DNA of 9,391 nucleotides from Flavobacteriales bacterium (GTDB lineage Bacteria; Bacteroidota; Bacteroidia; Flavobacteriales_D; Sanyastnellaceae), in NCBI GenBank assembly GCA_027488055.1, contig JAIYCK010000148.1:1-9391 (forward strand), read 5' to 3'. This document shows, one piece after another, positions 1-7,303 of this stretch (the first letter of the stretch is position 1; every line of letters starts with the position of its first letter). Made by a program: the position numbers and the translations under genes. Under the pieces are notes generated by a model that did no database searches, was not told the origin of the DNA, and worked only from the letters and a program-made list of their open reading frames with translations.

Positions 1-531
1 AGTCCTGTCACCGGACGAGGTCTGATCTTGTTTGGCGGTGGGGCATTTTTGATCATCAAAACAATCAGTGAGATCTACCATAAGTTCAAAATTTCCGACA
101 AAGAGGAGTCTGCAAAATCACGTCAGATGACTTGGGCAGCGGCCATTTTCCAGATCACATTGATTGATATCGTATTTTCATTTGATAGCATAATCACTGC
201 AGTGGGGGTCACAGCTGACAATCCCAATCCATCATTGGCATTGGCCACAATGATTATGGCAGTGATCATATCCATGTTTGGGATGCTGTTTTTCGCTCCG
301 TATGTCAGTGATTTTATCGAAAAGTATCCGACCATCAAAATGTTGGCACTCACTTTCTTGATTGTGATCGGTATTATCTTGGTTGTTGAATCTTTGGAAG
401 ACGCCCATTTCTTGCATCTCCCCGAAGGTGTCAATATCAAAACATACGCATACATTGCGCTGGTGTTCAGTATCATTGTAGAAAGCCTGAATATTCGATT
501 ACGGAATGTAAAGGCAAGAGGCGGGGTCTAA
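1..531 (+). CDS. TerC-family integral membrane protein, C-terminal part (5' end outside window)
   Basis: The reading frame is open from base 1 and ends at TAA (529-531), giving 176 residues in view; the TTG at 28 is an internal leucine codon, not a start. About five hydrophobic segments are visible, near window residues 8-25, 45-67, 78-100, 110-130 and 145-160. The second carries the family motif FSFDSI in an IDIVFSFDSI context, where the acidic residue in the membrane is characteristic of TerC/YgdQ-type proteins. These proteins usually have two such motifs in related halves, so the first half is probably in the missing N-terminal part, perhaps 70-90 residues if the protein has the common 240-260 length. 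Characterised TerC relatives (Alx, MeeF/MeeY) export manganese or help metalate exported enzymes at the cytoplasmic membrane; the substrate here is unknown. The last residues are basic, consistent with a cytosolic C-terminus. Confidence 0.87.
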   Translation, partial: SPVTGRGLILFGGGAFLIIKTISEIYHKFKISDKEESAKSRQMTWAAAIFQITLIDIVFSFDSIITAVGVTADNPNPSLALATMIMAVIISMFGMLFFAPYVSDFIEKYPTIKMLALTFLIVIGIILVVESLEDAHFLHLPEGVNIKTYAYIALVFSIIVESLNIRLRNVKARGGV

Positions 532-624
532 TTGGTCAAACGTTAACTTCTCGGTGCTTTAGTGAAAAGGGAAGCACACACGTGTATAGCGACCTTATGG
601 TCTACACGTAGATCATCGACCAAT
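531..624. other. Nested inverted repeats that could fold as a three-way junction
   Basis: ATTGGTC (531-537), which begins inside the TAA stop of the TerC gene, is complementary to GACCAAT (618-624). Inside it lie two further hairpins: GTGCTT (554-559) with AAGCAC (572-577), and ACGTGTA (580-586) with TACACGT (603-609). The latter stem continues after a four-base bulge as GACC (591-594) / GGTC (599-602) around a TTAT loop. The three stems are mutually compatible. I match this to no known riboswitch or RNA family, and there is no T-tract typical of a terminator. It could be a 3' UTR element of the upstream gene, a leader element, DNA-binding sites, or chance. Confidence 0.35.
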
Positions 625-639
625 GCGAGCCCTTCGTCA

Positions 640-666
640 AATACCATTTTATGGGTATTGAAATGG
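640..666 (+). other. Two mutually exclusive hairpins upstream of the receptor gene
   Basis: AATACC (640-645) pairs with GGTATT (654-659) around an eight-base loop. The overlapping CCATTT (644-649) can pair instead with AAATGG (661-666). The pairings share bases 644-645 and enclose each other's arms, so only one can form at a time. Such competition is seen in attenuators, but the stems are only 6 bp and there is no terminator U-tract, so function is doubtful. Confidence 0.22.
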
Positions 667-688
667 TTGTGGAATTGTGGTCTATTTG
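657..688 (+). promoter_or_regulatory. Weak candidate Bacteroidota promoter for the receptor gene
   Basis: TCTATTTG (681-688) matches the Bacteroidota -7 consensus TAnnTTTG with one mismatch. ATTG (657-660) lies 20 bases upstream, one mismatch from the -33 TTTG element. If used, transcription would begin near 693-696, leaving a leader of about 55 bases before the ATG at 750, and would exclude the 531-624 repeats from the receptor mRNA. This is a consensus match only. Confidence 0.25.
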
Positions 689-749
689 CATCACAAATTA
701 GCAGGGACTTTCTGAACAGAACGATTCATTCCTCTTAATCACACACCAT

Positions 750-2981
750 ATGCGCACCACTATATTTTGCTTGCTTACACTCTTAAGTGTCCAAGTGCTT
801 GCTCAATCCACTCAGATCGATACTACTCATCAGCTCTCAGATGTGTCGATTGTAGCTCAAAAAATCAACAGACTTCCAGGTGCTGGTCAAGTGATTGACG
901 CAAAGAAAATTACAATGCTCAATCAGCCAGATATCAATAAGGTGCTCCGTATTGTACCAGGTGTTCAAATACGGGATGAAGAGGGTTTTGGTTTGCGCCC
1001 TAACATTGGTTTGCGCGCCACTCCAGTCAATCGCAGCGCGAAAATCACTATCATGGAGGATGGTGTATTGATGTCGCCTGCACCGTATGCAGATCCTTCA
1101 GCATATTACTTTCCCACCTTTGCGCGCATGGAGAGTGTCGAGGTGCTAAAAGGCAGCAGTCAAATCAAGCAAGGTCCTTATACGATAGGCGGCGCGATCA
1201 ACCTTATATCTACCTCTATACCACAAACATTACAGGGTCAGATTAGCGCAGGATATGGTTCATTTGGAACGAATCAGCAAAGAGTTTGGATTGGGAATAG
1301 CGGTCCGCAATTGGATTATGTATTCGACGTGAGCCGTATTGCGAGTGCGGGATTCAAAGATCTTGACAATGGCGGTAAAACAGGTTTTGATCGACGCGAT
1401 TTCATGGCTAAAATTCGTTTACACAATGCATCCACTGCCAAGTTCAGACAGTCAGTAACATTGAAATTTTTAAATATGACTGAGGATGGAAATGAGTCAT
1501 ACTTGGGTTTGACTTTCGAGGATTTTAAGCAAACACCGAACCGGCGCTACGCGGCCACTCAAATGGACTACTTGGATCTGCAGCATCAGCATGTGAGTGT
1601 CGGATATGTGGGTTCCTTACATGATCATTTTCAAGTTTCAATTACGGGGTATTATGCAAATACCTACCGAGATTGGGCACGAGTGAATCACATCAACGGC
1701 ACGGGATTGATGACCATTCTGAGCAATCCGAATGATCAAAGCGAAGGATATCAAGTGATGACAGGAAAGGCAAATGGTGAAATAGGCTTTCAAAGTGCGG
1801 CACGTAATTTCTATTCTCAAGGTGTTCAAACGACGATTCGCAAGAACTTGGTTACTGGTAATGTGCGCCATGAGATTCAATTGGGAGCAAGATTTCATCA
1901 AGATCAAGCCGATCGTTATGCCACACTTTCTACCTATCAAATGAATAACGGTTGGATGGCCTTGTCAGAAGCAGGTATAAAGGGCAACGCTGAGAATCAA
2001 ATCAGAAAGGCTGAGAGTGTATCTGGCTTCTTGCAATACGAGCTTCAATACAAGCGATTGACAATTACTCCTGGGATACGTTTGGAGCAGATCAAATTGG
2101 AGAATCATAATTATGGGGTCAATGATGTCGCCAGATGGGGAGCCAATTTAACGATGGCGACCAATGAGTTGAATGTCTTTTTGCCCGGTATAGGGTTCAA
2201 TGTAGTCATGAACCACGGTATGAGTTTGTTTGGTGGTTTGCACAAAGGATTCTCACCACCAGGCACTCCTTCTGCTGCAAGTGCTGGTTCACAGGCAATG
2301 GCTGAAACAGCAATGAATTACGAATTGGGCTACCGATTAAAGAATAAAAATCTGCGCACACAATTAGTAGGATTCTATAGTGACTATGACAATATTTTAG
2401 GGTCGGATAATTTTTCCGGAGGAGGAGCAGGTACAGGCGATATGTTTAACGCGGGCAGAGCGAAGGTTTACGGTGTGGAGGTGAGTTTAGATTGGAATCT
2501 CTGGCAGGTTCTGGTGCGCAATGAGTCGAGGAAATTGAATTTGGCCGTGGCTTATACCTATTCGGATGCACGTTTCGCAGATACTTTTGAAAATGCTGGT
2601 GGGGACTGGGGCAGTGGCGTGGTGAATGCAGGTGACCAAATCCCATTTATAACTCCACATCTGCTCACAGCGTCATTGGTGTATGAGCAAAGCAAACTGA
2701 ATATAGCATTAGTAGGACGTTATGTAGGCCTCACCAGCACCAAACCCGACCAAGGTACTTGGTATGTGCCGTCTGATGCAGTTAATTACAACGATGTCAA
2801 TGCGATTGATGCAAGTTTTGTCATGGATGTGAGTGCCAATTATCGTTGGAACCAGAGATTGACCACTTATTGCGCGATCAACAATGCTTTGAACACGAGT
2901 TATATCGTAGCCAATCTTCCTCAAGGATATCGTCCAGGAATGCCGTTGTCAGTAATGGTTGGTCTGAAATGCGCTTTGTAA
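750..2981 (+). CDS. FecA-type TonB-dependent outer-membrane receptor
   Basis: This 743-residue protein should import an iron chelate or similar ligand across the outer membrane using TonB energy. A signal peptide occupies residues 1-18 (hydrophobic core, cleavage after VLA). A likely TonB box follows near 27-36 (HQLSDVSIVA). The plug domain, about 45-160, has hallmark FecA-group segments: GLRPNIGLRA (81-90), MEDG (102-105), PAPYADPSAYYFP (110-122), EVLKG (131-135) and GPYTIGGAINL (142-152). The rest, about 165-743, alternates polar and aromatic residues like a 22-strand beta-barrel. Length is typical. There is no N-terminal STN signalling domain and no carboxypeptidase-D-like domain, and no sigma/anti-sigma pair adjoins it, so it should act as a simple transporter. 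The ligand cannot be read from the sequence; ferric citrate is only the namesake substrate. The protein ends in CAL instead of the usual final aromatic. The ATG at 750 is chosen because the signal peptide begins directly there; no Shine-Dalgarno is visible. Confidence 0.93.
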   Translation: MRTTIFCLLTLLSVQVLAQSTQIDTTHQLSDVSIVAQKINRLPGAGQVIDAKKITMLNQPDINKVLRIVPGVQIRDEEGFGLRPNIGLRATPVNRSAKITIMEDGVLMSPAPYADPSAYYFPTFARMESVEVLKGSSQIKQGPYTIGGAINLISTSIPQTLQGQISAGYGSFGTNQQRVWIGNSGPQLDYVFDVSRIASAGFKDLDNGGKTGFDRRDFMAKIRLHNASTAKFRQSVTLKFLNMTEDGNESYLGLTFEDFKQTPNRRYAATQMDYLDLQHQHVSVGYVGSLHDHFQVSITGYYANTYRDWARVNHINGTGLMTILSNPNDQSEGYQVMTGKANGEIGFQSAARNFYSQGVQTTIRKNLVTGNVRHEIQLGARFHQDQADRYATLSTYQMNNGWMALSEAGIKGNAENQIRKAESVSGFLQYELQYKRLTITPGIRLEQIKLENHNYGVNDVARWGANLTMATNELNVFLPGIGFNVVMNHGMSLFGGLHKGFSPPGTPSAASAGSQAMAETAMNYELGYRLKNKNLRTQLVGFYSDYDNILGSDNFSGGGAGTGDMFNAGRAKVYGVEVSLDWNLWQVLVRNESRKLNLAVAYTYSDARFADTFENAGGDWGSGVVNAGDQIPFITPHLLTASLVYEQSKLNIALVGRYVGLTSTKPDQGTWYVPSDAVNYNDVNAIDASFVMDVSANYRWNQRLTTYCAINNALNTSYIVANLPQGYRPGMPLSVMVGLKCAL

Positions 2982-3058
2982 GATGGTGCATTTATAATGT
3001 CATCACGCTTCGATATATAGGGCGACGATCTATTTTTAGTGATACACTACGCGTTGAT

Positions 3059-3070
3059 TTTCCGCGGAAA
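3059..3070. repeat. 12-bp perfect palindrome
   Basis: TTTCCGCGGAAA is its own reverse complement, centred between 3064 and 3065. It is GC-rich in the middle with A/T flanks and lies 78 bases past the receptor stop codon. With no loop it is more plausible as a protein-binding site than as an RNA hairpin. No nearby promoter supports an operator role. Confidence 0.45.
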
Positions 3071-3086
3071 CCTCGCTCACCAAGAC

Positions 3087-3147
3087 ATTGCCATCTTTTT
3101 GGGACTTTGAAATGCCTGTCATTGCTGGTGATAGGATGGCAATCACC
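3087..3147. repeat. 9-bp inverted repeat with an overlapping alternative hairpin
   Basis: ATTGCCATC (3087-3095) is complementary to GATGGCAAT (3135-3143), with 39 bases between the arms. A second pairing, GGTGAT (3127-3132) with ATCACC (3142-3147), overlaps the right arm and loops out AGGATGGCA, so the two are partly exclusive. It may stabilise the 3' end of the receptor mRNA, but no T-tract follows and it is not a standard intrinsic terminator. Confidence 0.35.
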
Positions 3148-3371
3148 CTTGACCAATTTGATCGGCTCGGGTCATGGGCTTGTGAATGATGCAACACATA
3201 CTTGTAATTGTATAAGGAAATCTGTATCGAGATATGTCAACTTTACAAGGTAATAATACTTTCGATGCGATCGGACATCCAAGACTTAACTTGTAAATGA
3301 GTCAGATGGAATCCAATGGATTTATCTTTATCACAGAGTATATGTATTGCTTCCGAATCGCTTGTTGAGTC

Positions 3372-3403
3372 AAAAAAAAAGCATCCTGATAACAGGATGC
3401 TTT
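3372..3403 (-). terminator. Intrinsic terminator of the DUF2723 gene
   Basis: GCATCCTG (3381-3388) and CAGGATGC (3393-3400) form an 8-bp stem around a four-base loop, extended to 11 bp by flanking A/T pairs. On the minus strand the hairpin is followed by nine T residues (complement of 3372-3380). It begins about 23 bases after the TAG stop at 3426-3428. On the plus strand only three T residues follow, so termination of receptor transcripts from the left would be weaker. Confidence 0.9.
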
Positions 3404-3425
3404 AAAGTCGACCAATTGAACAAGG

Positions 3426-6400
3426 CTATTTTTTTTGTCCACTCAATGCGGGTGGCGCCATGATTTGCTTTAGTTTGTTAGTGTCAAGCTTATTGCTTTC
3501 CTGCAATTTCATCATTTCATCTCTTTTCTTTTCTTGTTCTAAGATTTCACGGTATCCCATGATTCCAAATTCACTGAGCAGGCCTCCAACGGTTTGTTGC
3601 ATTTCCTGAACCGAAGGATCGTTCGGTAGATATTCTGAAGCCATAACAGCCAATCGGTCAGCGATTTGAATTTGCATTTTGACATCGCGGTTGATAATCT
3701 GCTGGCGATCTTTATCTAAGCTTCTATAATATGTCAACTCTTGTTGTGCGATGTCGTATAGGCGCTTAGAAAGACTCAGAGCAGATGCAGAGTCTCCAGC
3801 TTGATACAACATGTCAGCTACTTGCCACATGATTTGTGGCTGTTCGTAAGGCACGTTTTGTTCTGGCATGACTGCCAATGATTTGGCCAATACTTTTTGT
3901 GCCATATCTTTTTTGCCTTCTGCGATCAATTGTTCTGCCAAATGATTGAACTGCAATCGAAGGTTGGTAGTCATGCGACGGTTGTTTTCATCCATGTTCA
4001 ATGGGATGTCTGTGCGATCCATGTTTCCCCACTGGAATTTATTCATCATATTCTCGTACATGAGTGAAGACGCAACACCGCCATCCAAATTTGGATTTTC
4101 GCTGCGTTTGTGTTTGATCGGAGTCAATCTGTAGGCCAAGCCTTCAAGTTGGAAATACTCTTCCAGCCCCATGTAAGCATCGCCGCCTGTGGTCACTGCA
4201 AAATAAACGGGGCGGTTCCAGTCCATGTTGGCCAACAAGTCCAATACCATCATCTGTGCTTTGGTTATGTAGGATTTTGGTCGGCCATTGGCACTCACCA
4301 GTTGCCAATTGATTTGATCTACAAGACTATCGCCTTCATTGAGATAAGGTCTGAACTGCTCCTTAATGGCAGGGTCTACCTTCATAGAGAATTTGTAGCT
4401 AGGGAAATAGGCAATTTTGCTTTTTCCGTTTTCTACAAATTTGGAATCATCCAAGGCGATGTTCATGGCTTCACTTACATCGAGGAAACCTTTGGTTTCA
4501 TCATTGGGGTCAAGGAAAAGGACATCGCGGGTACCTTGGCGATATTTCTGTTCGGGCATATTGAACGGCACCGGCGCGCCGTCGTAAGCCCTACGTTTCA
4601 TTTGATCAATGTACCAATCTGTATTGAGTAGCGATAAATTTACCACGCGCACATCGGTACGAATGCCTTCAACTTCTTGGGCATACCAAAGTGGGAAAGT
4701 ATCATTGTCACCATTGGTAAATATGATCGCATCTTTTTGTAAACTCTGGAGATAATTGATCGCCATGGCAATACCTGTTCTGCGGTTCGCACGAGAATGA
4801 TCGTCCCAGTTAGCGCTGCACATTATCACTACGATCGGCAAGGCAATGATGATAGGTATTGCCCCTTTCAATAAAGAGTCTTGTTGGAGGCGTTTACCCA
4901 GGAGATACATGAGTCCAAGGAGGACAGTTGCTGTGGTGGCCATGAACAAGAGTGATAATCCAAAAGACGTTGTGTCGCTCGCAAGAAATTCTACTGCAGC
5001 TACAGTACCCGCGCCGCCAACTGCCATGGTAGCAACACTGGTGATTTGTTTCGTTGTAAATGTTGCAAGGGCATGGTATAGTGCATAAACGCCTAGTCCA
5101 ATCCATATTGCAAATGCATAGAATGAACCAGCGAACGCATAGTCACGCTCGCGCGGTTGAAGCGGCGTTTGATTCAAGTATATGATGATTGCTGCTCCTG
5201 TAAGTAAGAATAACAAGGTCACCACGAAGAAATCTTTCGGCTTGTAAATCATGTGGAATATCAATCCCAACAACCCGAGAATCAAGGGTAAGAAATAATA
5301 TTTATTCGCTCCTTTGTTGTTTTTCTCCAAATCAGTCAATGACGCACGATTGCCAATACGTTGTGAATCGATCGCGTCTATGCCGCTAATCCAGTTACCG
5401 TTGTTGAATTCACCGTGACTTTGGTTGTCGTTTTGACGACCTGCAAAATTCCACATGAAGTAGCGCAAGTACATCCATCCCACTTGATAATTGGTGAAGA
5501 ATTGGAATTCCTCGCCAGTGGATGGAACCATTTTGGCGTATAGTCTATCCAGTTTTTTGATCACACTGCGGATGTCGGTCTCTTCAATTTCCTTAGGCAA
5601 GCTTCCTGTTTTGCCGTAATAGTTGATAGCGTATTCATAGGTGGCAATGGATTGCTCTGCATTGGTAACTTTTTCGTTTCCGCGTTCGCTGTTCCAGTCT
5701 TGGTAATTACTCCACTCTTTGTATTCAGCGATGTGATTTTCTTGGCTGCTATGCATCCGCGGAAAATATCCACTGAACTCTTTACGGTAATTGGGGATGC
5801 TGGATTTTTTTTCTCCGCTTTCAACATACTCTTGAACCAAGGTCAGTTTTTTGTCGCTGTTATTTGCGATGTATTGCTGAGCCTCGTATTCCGTGCGACA
5901 AGAAAGCAAGGTTTTGCCCCGCAAATCGGTTTCTTTCACACTGAAGGATTTCACATAAACTGGAGATCCGTCGAGATAGGGTTTTTCCAACACGGTGGGA
6001 GTGTTGAAATAGTTGCCATGCACTAAAGGGCGATCACCATATTGTTCACGGCTCAAATAACTCAAAAGCGCAAACAAGTTTTCGGGATTGTTTTCATCCA
6101 TGGGCGGATTCGCCTGTGAACGGACGATCACCGTAGCGAAGGTGGTATAACCAATAATGGCTACTGCCACTGATAGCAAGGCTGTATTCAATAATACCTT
6201 GGCTTTGCGATGCGAATACCAAATGCCAAAGGTCAACAAAGAGACCACCAGCAGGGCATAAGTGATGGATCCAGAATTAAATGGAAGACCCATGTCGTTT
6301 ACAAAAACGCGTTCGAACCAGCCTGCTAGCTTCACAAAGTAGATGATAATCCCCATTTGGAAGATACCTAAAACGGCAAGGGATAAAATCCCAGTGAGAA

Positions 6401-7046
6401 TGATGCCTTTGCGGGTGACCTCGTATTTTTTGAAATAGTAGACAAAACAAATGGCAGGGATAGCCAAGAGATTCAATAAATGGACACCGATCGAGAGCCC
6501 CATAAGGTAGAAAATGAAAACAATCCAGCGCAATTCTCCACCTTCGTCGACCATGCTTTCCCATTTAAGGATTGCCCAAAAGACCACAGCTGTGAACAAA
6601 CTAGACATGGCATAAACCTCAGCCTCCACAGCTGAAAACCAAAAAGTATCTGAAAACGTGTAGATCAAAGCGCCAATCACACCGCTCCCAATGATGGCTG
6701 TGAGTTGACCAGGAGTATGACCGCTTTTTCCTTCTGGAGCAAACTTTTTGGCAAAGTGAGTGATGGTCCAAAACAAAAACATAATCGTCAGACCTGAACA
6801 CACGGCTGACAAGAGGTTGATCATATAGGCCACATTGGCGGGGTCAGCACCAGCGGCAAAAAGCCTACCAACCAGCATGAAAAATGGCGCTCCAGGCGGA
6901 TGGCCAACTTCTAATTTATATACAGATGAGATGAATTCGCCGCAATCCCAAAAGGGCATAGTCGGCTCCAATGTAAGGATGTAAACGATGGTTGAAAAGA
7001 AGGCCAAGGCCCAACCCGTGATGACATTTAACTTAGAAAATTGCAT
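3426..7046 (-). CDS. DUF2723 polytopic membrane protein, probable GT-C-fold protein O-glycosyltransferase
   Basis: The 1206-residue product starts at ATG (7044-7046) and ends at TAG. The first membrane helix (about 11-27) is followed by a short loop with WDCGEF (33-38), then GHPPGAPFF (48-56); an acidic pair in the first external loop is the usual catalytic position in GT-C glycosyltransferases. More hydrophobic helices follow to about 310. A soluble segment (about 315-580) is followed by a second membrane block (about 583-745) that includes the conserved QPRERDYAFAGSFYAF (630-645). A large soluble region begins near 750 and carries FTNGDNDTFPLWYAQE (776-791). Residues 1025-1180 look helical and TPR-like, and the tail is charged. 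DUF2723 is shared with human TMEM260, an ER O-mannosyltransferase acting on IPT domains. Transfer of a lipid-linked sugar to exported protein is therefore the best guess; donor and acceptor are unknown. The gene stands alone on its strand. Confidence 0.88.
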   Translation of the reverse strand: MQFSKLNVITGWALAFFSTIVYILTLEPTMPFWDCGEFISSVYKLEVGHPPGAPFFMLVGRLFAAGADPANVAYMINLLSAVCSGLTIMFLFWTITHFAKKFAPEGKSGHTPGQLTAIIGSGVIGALIYTFSDTFWFSAVEAEVYAMSSLFTAVVFWAILKWESMVDEGGELRWIVFIFYLMGLSIGVHLLNLLAIPAICFVYYFKKYEVTRKGIILTGILSLAVLGIFQMGIIIYFVKLAGWFERVFVNDMGLPFNSGSITYALLVVSLLTFGIWYSHRKAKVLLNTALLSVAVAIIGYTTFATVIVRSQANPPMDENNPENLFALLSYLSREQYGDRPLVHGNYFNTPTVLEKPYLDGSPVYVKSFSVKETDLRGKTLLSCRTEYEAQQYIANNSDKKLTLVQEYVESGEKKSSIPNYRKEFSGYFPRMHSSQENHIAEYKEWSNYQDWNSERGNEKVTNAEQSIATYEYAINYYGKTGSLPKEIEETDIRSVIKKLDRLYAKMVPSTGEEFQFFTNYQVGWMYLRYFMWNFAGRQNDNQSHGEFNNGNWISGIDAIDSQRIGNRASLTDLEKNNKGANKYYFLPLILGLLGLIFHMIYKPKDFFVVTLLFLLTGAAIIIYLNQTPLQPRERDYAFAGSFYAFAIWIGLGVYALYHALATFTTKQITSVATMAVGGAGTVAAVEFLASDTTSFGLSLLFMATTATVLLGLMYLLGKRLQQDSLLKGAIPIIIALPIVVIMCSANWDDHSRANRRTGIAMAINYLQSLQKDAIIFTNGDNDTFPLWYAQEVEGIRTDVRVVNLSLLNTDWYIDQMKRRAYDGAPVPFNMPEQKYRQGTRDVLFLDPNDETKGFLDVSEAMNIALDDSKFVENGKSKIAYFPSYKFSMKVDPAIKEQFRPYLNEGDSLVDQINWQLVSANGRPKSYITKAQMMVLDLLANMDWNRPVYFAVTTGGDAYMGLEEYFQLEGLAYRLTPIKHKRSENPNLDGGVASSLMYENMMNKFQWGNMDRTDIPLNMDENNRRMTTNLRLQFNHLAEQLIAEGKKDMAQKVLAKSLAVMPEQNVPYEQPQIMWQVADMLYQAGDSASALSLSKRLYDIAQQELTYYRSLDKDRQQIINRDVKMQIQIADRLAVMASEYLPNDPSVQEMQQTVGGLLSEFGIMGYREILEQEKKRDEMMKLQESNKLDTNKLKQIMAPPALSGQKK

Positions 7047-7174
7047 ATATCAGTAACTTTGGTTTTCCCTGTCTTGGCCTTGAAATGGAGTATCATGCCA
7101 ATGGACGTGGTAGCGCGAATTTATTGCAGGAAAGCTCGAATTTTTGCCATCCCCCCTATAATAATCAAAAGAAG

Positions 7175-7194
7175 TGTTAACATGATGATTAACA
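7175..7194. promoter_or_regulatory. Operator-like inverted repeat TGTTAA-N8-TTAACA
   Basis: TGTTAA (7175-7180) and TTAACA (7189-7194) are perfect inverted half-sites over a 20-bp span, the size expected for a dimeric regulator. The site ends 21 bases before the TACCTTTG element, so it would cover the -33 region of that promoter. No regulator gene lies in the window, and the half-sites are AT-rich, so chance cannot be excluded. Confidence 0.3.
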
Positions 7195-7215
7195 GCGTGC
7201 TCTGCCTGCAGGTTT

Positions 7216-7223
7216 TACCTTTG
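7216..7223 (+). promoter_or_regulatory. Candidate -7 promoter element of the oxygenase-methyltransferase operon
   Basis: TACCTTTG is an exact match to the Bacteroidota -7 consensus TAnnTTTG. It lies 80 bases before the oxygenase ATG, on the right strand. No TTTG is seen at the -33 position, so the promoter would be weak or activator-dependent. Confidence 0.35.
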
Positions 7224-7303
7224 TATGTTGATGATATTGACATCTCGCATGTCTTTATTTTCCAAAGACTGCGCTAACTTGCCGCCGTTATTCAAATCGG
7301 CCC

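Larger units (their letters stand above)
2982..3371. other. Gene-free stretch between the receptor and the DUF2723 terminator
   Basis: I see no convincing gene here. An open frame starting inside the receptor gene at 2846 runs to 3253, but its product has no recognisable domain and is arginine- and cysteine-rich in the way of a shadow frame. The stretch holds a 12-bp perfect palindrome (3059-3070) and a 9-bp inverted repeat (3087-3143), listed separately. No clear T-rich terminator for the receptor gene is visible just after its stop. No tRNA or repeat array is apparent. Confidence 0.6.
7047..7303. promoter_or_regulatory. Divergent intergenic region between the DUF2723 and oxygenase genes
   Basis: This 257-base gap must hold the start signals of both divergent genes. 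A candidate plus-strand promoter and an operator-like inverted repeat are listed separately. I could not find a TAnnTTTG element for the minus-strand gene. A 78-residue open frame crosses the gap (7041-7277) but begins inside the DUF2723 start and has no recognisable features, so I do not call it. Confidence 0.5.

Noticed and set aside
532..749. Cobalamin or TPP riboswitch before the receptor gene
   Set aside because: Such elements often precede TonB receptors in this phylum, but I could not find the conserved boxes of either class.
2846..3253. A 135-residue plus-strand open frame crossing the end of the receptor gene
   Set aside because: Its first third lies in another frame of the receptor gene, its composition is typical of a shadow frame, and it shows no domain, signal peptide or membrane pattern.
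531..3417. Recurring GACCAAT/ATTGGTC heptamer in gaps (531, 618, 3151, 3410)
   Set aside because: Another copy lies within the receptor coding region (2159-2165), flanks differ, and spacing is irregular, so I do not treat it as a repeat family.
4110..4631. A 173-residue plus-strand open frame opposite the DUF2723 gene
   Set aside because: It lies wholly inside a long gene with clear family motifs on the other strand and has no recognisable features.
7157..7162. TATAAT, identical to the sigma-70 -10 box
   Set aside because: Bacteroidota housekeeping promoters use TAnnTTTG rather than TATAAT, no -35-like TTGACA is at the right spacing, and a TAnnTTTG match lies closer to the gene.
7239..7258. 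GACAT-CTCGC-ATGTC hairpin followed by T-rich sequence, terminator-like
   Set aside because: The 5-bp stem is too weak, the T-tract is interrupted, and it would lie in the leader of the oxygenase gene with no sign of attenuation.
7041..7277. A 78-residue plus-strand open frame in the divergent gap
   Set aside because: It begins inside the DUF2723 start codon region, has no ribosome site and would overlap both candidate regulatory elements.
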